Positions 1 to 8,415 are shown, counted from the stretch's first letter. The stretch is DNA of 21,055 nt from Candidatus Caenarcanum sp. (GCA_020720345.1 DYOT01000004.1:1-21055), one strand, 5' to 3'. Notes: generated by a model not told the origin, from the letters alone. Made by a program: numbers and translations.

Positions 1-45
1 TATTGAACTAATTATACCAGTTTAATATTGTTTAACAAAATTTAT

Positions 46-1836
46 CTACATAGAGTCAGGGGCTGAAACTCCAAGAAGATTAAGACCGTTTAGAAAAACC
101 TGCCTTGTGGCATTTACGAGTATTAATCTTGCTTTTGTTACATCGTTATCAGCGCTCAAAACCCTTGTAAAGGTGTAAAAATAATGAAAATCTTTTGCGA
201 GTTCCTGTAAATACTTTGCTATCATGTACGGAGCTCTTAATTTTGCAGATGTTTGTATTAAATCTTCAAAAGATTCCAACTTTAAAATCAGCGCTTTTGT
301 TGATTCAACTTCTTTATCAATCTTTGTTTTCCAGAGAAATTCCAGAGTGTTTTTCTCAAATTTCTCAGGATTTATGAGTTGTTTAAATTCTTCTTTGCTT
401 ATAAAAGGAGGAAGCTGTGTTTTATTATCCTGATCCATTCTCTCGGTGGTCGCAGTCCTTAAAATACTGCAAGCTCTTGCATGCGCATACTGAACATAAA
501 AAACAGGATTTTCATCAGAGCAGGAAGCTGCTAAATCAACGTCAAAATCAAGAGTGGTGTCAATACTTCTCATAATCATCCAGAAGCGTGTTCCGTCAAT
601 ACCAACTTCTTCTATAAGGTCTTCAAGAGTGAGCATTTTCCGCCTCTTGCCCATTCTGACCTGTTCTCCAGAAATTATAAGATTTACCAGCTGACCTAAC
701 AGGACTTCAAGACAGTCAGAATTTTTCCCCATAGCCTGGATAGAAGCTTTTATTCTTGCAACATAGCCATGATGATCGGCGCCCCAGATGTTTATAAGCT
801 TCTCAAAGCCTCTTTGCAGCTTATCATAGTGATAAGCAATATCCGCAGTAAGATAAGTATAAGAACCGTCGTTTTTTATAATAACTCTGTCCTGATCGTC
901 CCCATACTCAGTGGATTTAAACCACAACGCACCGTCTTTTTCATAAAGTTTATCAAGGCTTTTTAATTTTTCAATGGTTTTTTCTACTTCTCCTGATTGG
1001 TGAAGAGAAGTTTCACTGTACCATACATCAAAATCAGTCTTAAATTTCGAGAGTAAATCTTTCTGTAGCTTTAGCATAATAGCTTTTGCAAAGCCTGACA
1101 TTTCATTAACTATTTCATCAGAAGGTTTTAGCGGCTCAGGATTATTTTTGTAAAATTCTTCAGCCTTGTTTTTATTGGATTCAATATATTTTTTAGCAAC
1201 ATTTACGAGATAATCAGCTGAATAATAATTTTTTGAACCTTCTTCCTCGGTTTCGGGAAATTTTATGTCAAATCCCAACTCCTGGCAAACACGTATCCAT
1301 AAAGATTTTCCGAGGTTATTTATCTGATTTCCGGCATCGTTAATATAAAATTCCTGAGTAACTTTATAGCCGGAAAATTTTAATAAATTCGCAAGGGAGC
1401 TGCCAACAGCCGCCCATCTTCCGTGCCCTATGTGCAAAGGACCTGTCGGGTTTGCGGAAACATATTCCAGCAGCACTTTTTCAGAATTGCCCTGATTATT
1501 TCCGCCAAAATTTTCGTGTTCCTTAATTATTTTGGAAATCCCGCCATTTAAAATGCTATTTCCGAGCTTAAAATTTATAAATCCCTGTATTGTAGAAATT
1601 TCAGCCTCAGAAAAATTTATGTATGGTTTTATTATTTGTGCTATTTGTGCAGGGGAGATTCTTGCTTGTTTTGCTAAAGACGAAACATTTACTGAATAAT
1701 CTCCAAATTCAGGATTTTTTGTCTTTTCTGCAAATAGTTCCGGTACATCTTCGAGTTTAAGCTGTCCCAGTTCTCTTTTTTCAGCGGCATTTTGTATTGC
1801 TTCAGCTGTTTTTTGTGCAATTAATTCTTTTATCAT
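46..1836 (-). CDS. argS: Arginyl-tRNA synthetase
   Basis: Class I aminoacyl-tRNA synthetase that charges tRNA-Arg with arginine in the cytoplasm. The 596 residues match the usual bacterial length. An N-terminal Arg-tRNA-synthetase additional domain (about 1-110) is followed by the Rossmann catalytic core with SANPTGPLHIGHG (HIGH at 135-138). A WGADHHGYVARIKA segment lies near 351-364. The KMSKS position reads MGKRRK (395-400), a divergent form; ArgRS enzymes often vary here. A DALR anticodon-binding domain (YVQYAHARA onward) ends in the typical NGLNLLGVSAP tail. The start ATG shares an ATGA with the stop of the upstream HEPN gene, so translation is probably coupled to it. The ribosome binding site is weak, which fits coupling. 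Identity is certain; co-transcription with a MNT-HEPN pair is the odd point. Confidence 0.98.
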   Translation of the reverse strand: MIKELIAQKTAEAIQNAAEKRELGQLKLEDVPELFAEKTKNPEFGDYSVNVSSLAKQARISPAQIAQIIKPYINFSEAEISTIQGFINFKLGNSILNGGISKIIKEHENFGGNNQGNSEKVLLEYVSANPTGPLHIGHGRWAAVGSSLANLLKFSGYKVTQEFYINDAGNQINNLGKSLWIRVCQELGFDIKFPETEEEGSKNYYSADYLVNVAKKYIESNKNKAEEFYKNNPEPLKPSDEIVNEMSGFAKAIMLKLQKDLLSKFKTDFDVWYSETSLHQSGEVEKTIEKLKSLDKLYEKDGALWFKSTEYGDDQDRVIIKNDGSYTYLTADIAYHYDKLQRGFEKLINIWGADHHGYVARIKASIQAMGKNSDCLEVLLGQLVNLIISGEQVRMGKRRKMLTLEDLIEEVGIDGTRFWMIMRSIDTTLDFDVDLAASCSDENPVFYVQYAHARACSILRTATTERMDQDNKTQLPPFISKEEFKQLINPEKFEKNTLEFLWKTKIDKEVESTKALILKLESFEDLIQTSAKLRAPYMIAKYLQELAKDFHYFYTFTRVLSADNDVTKARLILVNATRQVFLNGLNLLGVSAPDSM

Positions 1837-2228
1837 AAGCTTTTCTTTATTTCTTCCATTATTTTTTCTTCAAATAAATCAGCTTTATTTAAAGAATCCT
1901 CTAAAGCATATTTGTCGGGTTTAAAAGTTATTGTATAATCACTTTTCTGCCGATTATCATAGGCGGTTTTATATAGTTTTCCCATTTCTATGGGAAAAAC
2001 AGCTGTTTTTATATATTCTCTGTTAAACCAGCGCAAAAGACTTGAATGTTTTGATGTTATGAATTCTTTAGATTGAGCGAGAGCCATAACAGCATAAAAT
2101 AAGCTGTAATAAAGTCTATTTTGCGCAGCAGTAAGCATATTAAGACGTATAAGATTTTCCGTATCCGTAAGAGCTTCTTTGGACTTTAAAAGCCAATTTT
2201 CTATAAGGATTTTATCTTTATCTTGCAT
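1833..2228 (-). CDS. HEPN domain protein (partner of upstream MNT)
   Basis: An all-helical 131-residue protein that fits the HEPN family (PF05168-like). The central NRLYYSLFYAVMAL helix (37-50), the SKHSSLLRWFNREYIKT segment (59-75) and a C-terminal DNRQKSDY (91-98) match the family pattern. HEPN proteins paired with minimal nucleotidyltransferases are often RNase toxins with an R-X4-6-H motif. Here the corresponding position reads R93-QKS-D-Y98, without the catalytic histidine, so nuclease activity is doubtful. Tyr98 could still be a target for AMPylation by the partner, as in the MntA-HepT systems; that is inference. The gene overlaps the MNT gene by 11 nt upstream and argS by 4 nt downstream (ATGA). 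It could instead be a non-toxic regulator. Confidence 0.85.
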   Translation of the reverse strand: MQDKDKILIENWLLKSKEALTDTENLIRLNMLTAAQNRLYYSLFYAVMALAQSKEFITSKHSSLLRWFNREYIKTAVFPIEMGKLYKTAYDNRQKSDYTITFKPDKYALEDSLNKADLFEEKIMEEIKKSL

Positions 2229-2517
2229 AATAAAATCCTTTTTTTATTTCGTTAAAGTAAATATAATTTAATTCAAGTTCTTCAGGTGTCATTGGGTGAA
2301 AATCTATTACAACATCATATTTAAGCTCTAAATCAAGGGCTTCTCCATGAATATCAAACGAATAGTCCCTCGAAGTCTGAAAAATACCAACTATATCTAT
2401 ATCGCTGTCCTCTTTAAAATTTCCTTTAACTTGCGAGCCATATAGATATAATCCGATAAAGTCATCGTACTTGGAAAGTTTTTCTTTTAATTCCCTGGCT
2501 ATTTTTTTAATATTCAT
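2218..2517 (-). CDS. Minimal nucleotidyltransferase (MNT/MntA-like)
   Basis: A 99-residue stand-alone nucleotidyltransferase of the DNA polymerase beta superfamily. The motif LYGSQVKG (25-32) followed by DSDID (37-41) gives the G-S and the two metal-binding aspartates D39 and D41. The third acidic residue is probably D72 in VVIDFHP. In MNT-HEPN modules this protein acts as the antitoxin by transferring AMP groups to the HEPN toxin. The catalytic set looks intact, unlike the partner's motif. It is the first gene of the MNT-HEPN-argS operon, overlaps the HEPN gene by 11 nt, and starts about 24 nt downstream of the predicted transcription start. No strong Shine-Dalgarno sequence is visible. Confidence 0.88.
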   Translation of the reverse strand: MNIKKIARELKEKLSKYDDFIGLYLYGSQVKGNFKEDSDIDIVGIFQTSRDYSFDIHGEALDLELKYDVVIDFHPMTPEELELNYIYFNEIKKGFYYAR

Positions 2518-2547
2518 TGCAATTATCTTTTATTTAACCTTACAAGA

Positions 2548-2576
2548 ATTATAAAACAAAAATGCCTCCCTGTTAA
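2548..2576 (-). promoter_or_regulatory. Sigma-70-type promoter of MNT-HEPN-argS operon
   Basis: Read on the minus strand, a -35 TTAACA (plus 2571-2576, 5 of 6 to consensus) is followed by a 17-nt spacer and a perfect -10 TATAAT (plus 2548-2553). Transcription would start near 2541 and give a leader of about 24 nt before the MNT start codon. It is the best promoter match in the window. Confidence 0.65.
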
Positions 2577-2591
2577 AATTTTATAAAGGCA
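2549..2591. repeat. Two interleaved inverted repeats in divergent promoter region
   Basis: TTATAAAA (2549-2556) pairs with TTTTATAA (2579-2586), and TGCCT (2563-2567) pairs with AGGCA (2587-2591). The two pairs interleave rather than nest, so they cannot form one simple hairpin. They cover the MNT promoter and abut the promoter of the aminotransferase gene. They may be protein-binding half sites, or chance in AT-rich DNA. Confidence 0.3.
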
Positions 2592-2603
2592 GAGCGTGTG
2601 TAT

Positions 2604-2611
2604 GCTAAAAT
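2604..2611 (+). promoter_or_regulatory. Extended -10 promoter of DegT aminotransferase-lipB
   Basis: TGCTAAAAT (from 2603) fits an extended -10 (TGn-TAAAAT, hexamer 2606-2611). Transcription would start near 2618, giving a leader of about 30 nt in front of the ATG at 2648, which has a good ribosome binding site. No clear -35 is visible. Confidence 0.4.
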
Positions 2612-2647
2612 TTTGTTATGGATGGAATAAGAAAATGGGAGAGGGAA

Positions 2648-3766
2648 ATGATTCCAATTTTAGATTTAAGCAAACAGTATGCAGAGTTAAAAACAGATCT
2701 GGAAAAAGAAGTCTTAAAAGTTATGTCTTCAGGACAGTATATTCTCGGTGAGAATGTCAAAAAATTTGAAAAAAGTTTTGCGGAATATAATGGCGTAAAG
2801 CATGCGCTTGGCGTAGCATCAGGAACTGACGCGCTTCATCTTGCTTTAAGGGCGCTTGAGATAGGGTATGGAGATGAAGTTATTACAGTTGCCTTTACTT
2901 TTATTGCGACTGTAGAAGCTATAAGCTATGTAGGAGCAACCCCTGTTTTTGCGGATATTAATCCTGATACATTTAATTTTGACCCTGTTGAACTGGAAAA
3001 GAAAATAACACCTAGAACAAAGGCTATAATTCCCGTTCATCTTTACGGACAACCTGTTGATATGGCTCCAATACTTGAAATTGCAAAAAAATACAATCTT
3101 TTTGTCGTGGAAGACTGTGCCCAATCAATAGGCGCAAAATATAAAAACACTAAAACCGGATCACTTGGTGATATAGGATGTTTTAGCTTTTTCCCCACAA
3201 AAAACCTCGGTGCTTTTGGCGATGGCGGTCTGGTAACAACAAACAGTGAATATTTATATAACAAAATGATGTCTTTAAGAAATCATGGCAGCAAAGTCAG
3301 GTATTATCACGGAGAATTAGGCTTAAACAGCCGCCTTGACGAAATTCAGGCAGCTGTCCTTAACGTGAAATTTCCTCATATTGACAAGTGGAACGCAAAA
3401 AGAAGAGAAGCAGCATATTATTATAATGAACTTTTTAAAGACGTTGAAGAAATTCAGACGCCTAAAGAGCTTAAGGATACTTATTGTGTTTATCATCAAT
3501 ACACGATAAAAGCTCCTGCAAGAGACCAGCTTGTGGAATCACTCAAACAAAAAGGCGTTATGGCAATGGTTTATTACCCTGTGCCTGTTCATTTGCAAAA
3601 AGCTTACTGTTTTCTTAAACAAAATGAAGGTTCGCTTCCAAAAACAGAATATGCAACAAAGCTTGTGCTTTCCCTGCCTATTTTCCCGGAAATTACCAGA
3701 GAGCAGCAAAACAAAGTTGCAGAAGCAGTAAAATCAAGCCTGCTTGAGCTTTCATCGAAGATATAA
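2648..3766 (+). CDS. DegT/DnrJ/EryC1/StrS family PLP aminotransferase
   Basis: A PLP-dependent sugar-nucleotide aminotransferase of 372 residues. Family signs are the opening MIPILDLSKQYAEL, SGTDALHLALRAL (59-71), VVEDCAQSIGA (153-163, with the PLP-ring aspartate D156) and CFSFFPTKNLGAFGDGG (178-194), where K185 should form the Schiff base with PLP. Such enzymes usually put an amino group on a keto-sugar nucleotide for surface glycans. The exact substrate cannot be told here, because no sugar dehydratase or epimerase is adjacent. An in-frame ATG at 2618 would add ten residues but has no ribosome binding site and coincides with the predicted transcription start. The ATG at 2648 has GGGAG six bases upstream and gives the standard family N-terminus. 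The stop overlaps lipB (TAATG). Confidence 0.93.
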   Translation: MIPILDLSKQYAELKTDLEKEVLKVMSSGQYILGENVKKFEKSFAEYNGVKHALGVASGTDALHLALRALEIGYGDEVITVAFTFIATVEAISYVGATPVFADINPDTFNFDPVELEKKITPRTKAIIPVHLYGQPVDMAPILEIAKKYNLFVVEDCAQSIGAKYKNTKTGSLGDIGCFSFFPTKNLGAFGDGGLVTTNSEYLYNKMMSLRNHGSKVRYYHGELGLNSRLDEIQAAVLNVKFPHIDKWNAKRREAAYYYNELFKDVEEIQTPKELKDTYCVYHQYTIKAPARDQLVESLKQKGVMAMVYYPVPVHLQKAYCFLKQNEGSLPKTEYATKLVLSLPIFPEITREQQNKVAEAVKSSLLELSSKI

Positions 3767-4371
3767 TGTGGAAAATAAAAAAACTCGGGAAAATTAATTA
3801 TCAGGAAGCCCTTTCGCTTCAGCTTTCGATTGTTGAGGAAAAACAAAAAGGGTTGAAGGATAATTTTTTTCTTCTATGCGAGCATGACCTTGTTTTTACA
3901 AGGGGAAAAGGTTCAAAAGAAAATAATATTCTTGATAAAAATATACCTGTTATTATGACCAACAGGGGCGGGGATTTAACCTGCCACGAAGCGGGGCAGC
4001 TTGTAGGGTATATTATTTATGACTTGAAAGCCGCTAAAATTAACGTGAAAAATTATCTGGACAAAGTTGAACAATTAATCATCAATACACTTGCCCGAAT
4101 TGAAATAGAAGCTGAACGAAAATCCGGACTTGTCGGCGTGTGGGTAAAAGACAAAAAAATAGCATCTATCGGCATTGGGATTAAAAAAGGAATAACTATG
4201 CACGGCTTTGCGCTTAATATAAATAACAATATGGAAGGATTTTCCTGTATAAACCCCTGTGGCTTAGACTCAGGCATTATGACTTCAGTCAAAAAAATAA
4301 AGGGCAGGGAATTTTCTCTTGAAATCATTCAGGAGTTAATTATAGAAGAATTTTACAAAATTTCTTTATAA
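3766..4371 (+). CDS. lipB: Octanoyl-[ACP]:protein octanoyltransferase LipB
   Basis: Transfers the octanoyl group from acyl carrier protein to lipoyl domains of enzymes such as pyruvate dehydrogenase or the glycine cleavage H protein; LipA then inserts sulfur. The 201 residues carry RGGDLTCHEAGQLVGY (67-82), the family's RGG-x-T-x-H-x-x-GQ motif, with H74. KKIASIGIGI (130-139) holds the catalytic lysine K131, followed by GITMHGFALNIN (142-153). INPCGL (162-167) holds the catalytic cysteine C165. CHEAGQ replaces the commoner YHGPGQ, but the known catalytic residues are kept. The start codon overlaps the aminotransferase stop by one base, so the two are co-translated. A functional link between the two genes is not obvious. 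Confidence 0.95.
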   Translation: MWKIKKLGKINYQEALSLQLSIVEEKQKGLKDNFFLLCEHDLVFTRGKGSKENNILDKNIPVIMTNRGGDLTCHEAGQLVGYIIYDLKAAKINVKNYLDKVEQLIINTLARIEIEAERKSGLVGVWVKDKKIASIGIGIKKGITMHGFALNINNNMEGFSCINPCGLDSGIMTSVKKIKGREFSLEIIQELIIEEFYKISL

Positions 4372-4388
4372 ATCATATTGTTAATATA

Positions 4389-4418
4389 TTGCGGCATTAA
4401 TAGTTCATATAGTAGAAT
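4389..4418 (+). promoter_or_regulatory. Candidate promoter of GNAT gene
   Basis: TTGCGG (4389-4394), an 18-nt spacer and TAGAAT (4413-4418, 5 of 6 to the -10 consensus). The -35 match is partial (first three bases). The predicted start of transcription near 4425 gives a leader of about 34 nt. Confidence 0.35.
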
Positions 4419-4458
4419 GATTTTATATTTTACTTACAAAAAATGAGAGAATACGGAA

Positions 4459-5460
4459 ATGCAGCAAATGCTCTACAAGACAGAAGCACTGACAAGCAGT
4501 AACATAGACCAGATAAAGTCAATTTATGAGGATTTCAGGCTAAAAGCTACAAAAGATTACAGGTATGAAATAGAACCGCTCGATTATTATTCTTTTAAAG
4601 ACACTCTTGAAGCAGGAAAAATTCACGGAATTGCTTTATTTGAAGACTCTGTTCCTCAGGGTGTTCTTATTTACGTATTCGAAGATCACAAAGCAATAGA
4701 ATTAAACATAATTCATATACCTGACAGAAAAGAACTCAATAAAAAAAGACTGGCTCTTCTTGAAGGACTATTGGAAACTTTAAAGGGCAGAACCGACTGG
4801 AAAGTTATAAGTTATCCGCTTTTAGGTTTTCAGGAAACATTTACAAGAGATATTGCGCTGTTAAAATTCCAGCTTGTAGGTCAGGCAATGGTTAAATTTG
4901 ACTTTTCAGACGCTATTGCTTATAAAGTTCTCCAAAAAGCTGATGTTGGCAATTTTCCTGAAGGATATAAAGTAGAATCCTGGGACGAAAAATATTTTGA
5001 TTCCGCAGTTGAAGTAATAAATCTTGGATTTAAAAATTCCAAAGATGCTAATTTTGACCCGAGATTTTTGACCCCCGAAGGCTGTGCAGAAGTTATAAGA
5101 AAAATTACCGGCAATTTCTTCGGTCATTTTTTAGCCGCAGAAACAAAAGTTTTAGTAAAAGAAGGCATTGTGGAAGGTGTTTGCTTTGTTAATATGGCAA
5201 CACCAGCCAAAGCTAATGTTCCATTGATTTCAGTAAGAAAAAATATAAGAAACAAAGGTCTTGGCAAATTTATTCTTAAAGAAGCTGTAGTATCGGTGAT
5301 AAGAGCATTATCAGATCAAAAAATTGGTGCTAATCAATTAAATGCAGCTGTAGAAACCGATAATTACCCTGCGCTCAAAATGTACAGGAAGCTTGGATTC
5401 AGGGAAGAATTCACTTATCCTCATGCATATTTCAAAAATACCAATTATAAAGAGCAATAA
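4459..5460 (+). CDS. GNAT family N-acetyltransferase
   Basis: 333 residues with a clear C-terminal acetyl-CoA binding fold. VRKNIRNKGLGKFIL is motif A (R-x-x-G-x-G) and AVETDNYPALKMYRKLGF is motif B, near residues 255-312. The N-terminal half (about 1-150) is also alpha/beta and may be a degenerate second GNAT domain, as in tandem-GNAT proteins; that is an inference from length, not from a visible motif. The acyl acceptor is unknown. The gene is monocistronic, with its own candidate promoter and a hairpin terminator directly after the stop. The ATG at 4459 has only a weak ribosome binding site (ACGGA close to the start). Confidence 0.85.
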   Translation: MQQMLYKTEALTSSNIDQIKSIYEDFRLKATKDYRYEIEPLDYYSFKDTLEAGKIHGIALFEDSVPQGVLIYVFEDHKAIELNIIHIPDRKELNKKRLALLEGLLETLKGRTDWKVISYPLLGFQETFTRDIALLKFQLVGQAMVKFDFSDAIAYKVLQKADVGNFPEGYKVESWDEKYFDSAVEVINLGFKNSKDANFDPRFLTPEGCAEVIRKITGNFFGHFLAAETKVLVKEGIVEGVCFVNMATPAKANVPLISVRKNIRNKGLGKFILKEAVVSVIRALSDQKIGANQLNAAVETDNYPALKMYRKLGFREEFTYPHAYFKNTNYKEQ

Positions 5461-5496
5461 CTTTAAGTTATACTCAACTTAAAGTTGTTTTCGGAT
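5459..5496 (+). terminator. Hairpin terminator after GNAT gene
   Basis: A perfect 11-bp inverted repeat, AACTTTAAGTT (5459-5469) and AACTTAAAGTT (5476-5486), has a 6-nt loop, begins within the stop codon and is followed by a T-rich stretch. The stem is AT-rich, so it may be a modest terminator. It also lies downstream of the convergent uvrA gene, but lacks a T run in that direction. Confidence 0.6.
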
Positions 5497-5568
5497 TTTT
5501 TGAAACGTGATAATTAATGATGATAGTATTTTACCGAAAACAGGAATCCGAATTAAAACGTGTACTTA

Positions 5569-8415
5569 TTATATAACCTTTTTAGCCAAAATTCCCTTTA
5601 AATACTCACCGGTATAAGAATTTTCTGTGCCTGCAATTTGTTCAGGAGTTCCCTGCGCAATTATTGTCCCTCCGGCATCTCCGCCCTCAGGTCCCATATC
5701 AATTATCCAGTCAGAAATTTTTATTATATCGAGGTTGTGCTCGATTATGAGTATTGTATTGCCGGAATCAGCAAGTGTATTCATAATATCAATAAGTTTT
5801 GACAAATCATGCCAGTGAAGCCCGACTGATGGCTCATCCATAAGATAAAGAGTCCTGCCTGTGCTGCGTTTGTTAAGCTCAGATGCAAGTTTGACACGCT
5901 GTGCCTCGCCTCCTGATAGAGTAGTTGCGCTCTGTCCGAGTTTTACATAGTCAAGTCCGACCTCATGAAGCGTTTTGAGTTTGTTTGAAATTTTAGGGAT
6001 GTTTTTGAAAAACTCATAAGCTTCCTCAACGGTCATTTCAAGCACATCGGAAATTGATTTGCCTTTATATTTAACCTCGAGGGTTTCCCTGTTGTACCTT
6101 GCGCCCCTGCACACTTCGCACTGGACGTAGACATCAGGAAGAAAGTTCATTTCTATTTTAATTATGCCGTCGCCGGAGCATGCTTCGCACCTTCCTCCCT
6201 TGACGTTGAAGCTGAATCTTCCCGGAGCGTAGCCCCTGGTCTTTGCTTCGTTGGTGAGAGAGAAAAGCGTCCTGATATGGTCAAAAGTCCCTGTGTAAGT
6301 CGCAGGGTTACTTCTGGGCGTTCTGCCTATCGGGCTCTGGTCTATGTCAATAATTTTGTCAATATTCTCAAGCCCGAAAATTTCTCTTACTCCCTGCGGC
6401 TTAGGGGCATTTCTTCCAAGCGAATGCCTTACATAAGGCTGCAAAATGTCAAAAATTAGCGAGGACTTGCCGGAACCGCTAACACCTGTAATTGAAACAA
6501 TCTTGCCGAGCGGTATTTCAACATCTATGTTTTTCAGATTGTTTTTATGAGCATTTATAATTTTTACTGAATTTCCGTTGCCGTCTCTTCTTTGTTTAGG
6601 AATTTTTATTGATTTCGAACCCCTTAAATATTGACCTGTAAGAGATTCCCGCACTTCTTCCAAATCTGCTGGCGAACCTTCAGCGACGATTTCCCCGCCA
6701 TGAGTTCCGGCTTTCGGACCTATATCAATTATCCAATCTGCGTTTCTGATTATTTCCTCGTCGTGTTCGACTACTATAAGAGTGTTTCCAAGATTCCTAA
6801 GCCTGAAAAGCGTGTTTAAAAGCTGCCGGTTGTTATGCTGATGAAGTCCTATGCTAGGCTCATCAAGCACATAAAGCACGCCTGAAAGCCCTGACCCTAT
6901 CTGGGTTGCCAATCTTATCCTCTGCGCCTCTCCTCCTGAAAGTGTTCCTGCCATTCTTGCAAGTGTTAAATAATTTAAACCCACGTCAAGCAGGAATTTT
7001 AACCTTTCCCTAATTTCTGCAAGTAATTTTTTTACTATTGAAATTTGGTATTCTGAAAGTATCAAAAACAGCCCTGATATAAACTCATGACACTCACTAA
7101 TCGACATGAGACTGACATCAGCAATAGATTTTCCGTTAATATTCACCGCAAGAGCAAGCGGCTTAAGTCTTGTTCCCTTGCAATCAGGGCAGGGAATAGA
7201 ATCCATGTATTTTTCAACTTCCGCTCTGACCAGATCAGAAGTTGAGCTATCATAACGTTTTTTAAGATATGGAATAATGCCTATATGTTTTCCGTAATAA
7301 GATTTCTGGTGCAGCTTTTTAAAGTCTGCGTGAGAAAGCAGAACTTTTTCAGGACTTCCGTAAAGTATTATTTTCCTGTGTTCTTCAGAAAGATTTTCCC
7401 ATGGAGCGTCTATATCAATTTCAAAATGTCTGCATACAGAAGTTAAAATTTCCATATAATATGGATTTCCTGTTCTTGCCCATGGATAAATTGTTCCCTG
7501 TTTTATAGATTTTCTCTCATCAGGAACTATAAGATTCGGGCTTATTTCAAGATGCGCGCCTATTCCGCTGCAAGTGGGGCATGCACCGAAAGGACTGTTA
7601 AAACTGAACAGCCTGGGAGAAAGCTCGTCAAAACTTAATTCACACTCTGAGCAGGCAAGTTTTTCCGAATAAACTATACGTTTTTTTTCTAAATCTACAA
7701 AAACAAGTCCGTCTGATTTTTTAAGAGCAGTTTGAACGCTTTCTGCAATTCTTGAGCGAGAGGAATCCTTAACTATAATCCTGTCTACAATGACTTCTAT
7801 ATCGTGTTTTTTTGTTTTTGCAAGCTGTAATTCATCTTCATCAAGATTGTAAGTTTCTCCGTCAACCTTTACCCTGATAAAGCCTTCCTGCCTTAATTCA
7901 CTAAAAAGCCCTGTATGTTCACCTTTCCTGCCTCTTATCAGCGGTGATAAAATTTGAATTTTTGTCCCTTCTTCGAGCTTAAGAATATTATTTACAATCT
8001 GGTCAAGGGTTTGCGGCTTAATTTCCTTTTCACATTCAGGACAATGAGGCGTTCCCACTCTTGCATAGAGAAGCCTCAGATGGTCATAAATTTCTGTAAC
8101 CGTTCCCACCGTGGAACGGGGGTTATTATTTGTGGATTTCTGGTCTATGGAAATTGCGGGACTTAAGCCTTCTATGCTTTCCACATCAGGCTTGTCGAGC
8201 TGTCCTAAAAACTGCCTTGCATAAGTGCTGAGACTTTCAATATAACGTCTCTGACCTTCAGCAAAAATTGTGTCAAAGGCAAGACTGCTCTTCCCTGAGC
8301 CGCTGACTCCGGTAAAAACCACCATCTGGTTTTTCGGGATTGAAACGCTTACATTTTTTAAATTATGGCAATTCGCGCCTCTTACAACAATATATTCGCT
8401 TTTATGTGTGTCCAT
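5569..8415 (-). CDS. uvrA: Excinuclease ABC subunit A
   Basis: The damage-recognition ATPase of nucleotide excision repair, which loads UvrB at distorted DNA. The 948 residues are the usual size. There are two ABC ATPase modules: Walker A GVSGSGKS at 36-43 and again near 643-650, signatures LSGGEAQR near 490 and 831, and Walker B regions ending in DEPSIGLH and DEPSVGLH. Zinc-binding cysteine pairs are visible at CSEC...CPTC (first module insert), at CPDCKG, and at CEAC...CEVC (the C-terminal zinc finger that touches DNA). The gene stands alone between convergent and divergent neighbours. No clear LexA-type box was seen upstream. A possible promoter on the minus strand uses TTGTGG and TATAAA with an 18-nt spacer. 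Confidence 0.98.
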   Translation of the reverse strand: MDTHKSEYIVVRGANCHNLKNVSVSIPKNQMVVFTGVSGSGKSSLAFDTIFAEGQRRYIESLSTYARQFLGQLDKPDVESIEGLSPAISIDQKSTNNNPRSTVGTVTEIYDHLRLLYARVGTPHCPECEKEIKPQTLDQIVNNILKLEEGTKIQILSPLIRGRKGEHTGLFSELRQEGFIRVKVDGETYNLDEDELQLAKTKKHDIEVIVDRIIVKDSSRSRIAESVQTALKKSDGLVFVDLEKKRIVYSEKLACSECELSFDELSPRLFSFNSPFGACPTCSGIGAHLEISPNLIVPDERKSIKQGTIYPWARTGNPYYMEILTSVCRHFEIDIDAPWENLSEEHRKIILYGSPEKVLLSHADFKKLHQKSYYGKHIGIIPYLKKRYDSSTSDLVRAEVEKYMDSIPCPDCKGTRLKPLALAVNINGKSIADVSLMSISECHEFISGLFLILSEYQISIVKKLLAEIRERLKFLLDVGLNYLTLARMAGTLSGGEAQRIRLATQIGSGLSGVLYVLDEPSIGLHQHNNRQLLNTLFRLRNLGNTLIVVEHDEEIIRNADWIIDIGPKAGTHGGEIVAEGSPADLEEVRESLTGQYLRGSKSIKIPKQRRDGNGNSVKIINAHKNNLKNIDVEIPLGKIVSITGVSGSGKSSLIFDILQPYVRHSLGRNAPKPQGVREIFGLENIDKIIDIDQSPIGRTPRSNPATYTGTFDHIRTLFSLTNEAKTRGYAPGRFSFNVKGGRCEACSGDGIIKIEMNFLPDVYVQCEVCRGARYNRETLEVKYKGKSISDVLEMTVEEAYEFFKNIPKISNKLKTLHEVGLDYVKLGQSATTLSGGEAQRVKLASELNKRSTGRTLYLMDEPSVGLHWHDLSKLIDIMNTLADSGNTILIIEHNLDIIKISDWIIDMGPEGGDAGGTIIAQGTPEQIAGTENSYTGEYLKGILAKKVI

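Noticed and set aside
26..40. TTGTTTAACAA palindrome downstream of argS as a terminator
   Set aside because: The arms meet at one base, too short a loop for a hairpin, and no T run follows on the argS strand.
395..1836. Loss of a canonical KMSKS in ArgRS as a sign of inactivity
   Set aside because: Many functional ArgRS enzymes have a divergent motif here; HIGH, the DALR domain and full length are all intact.
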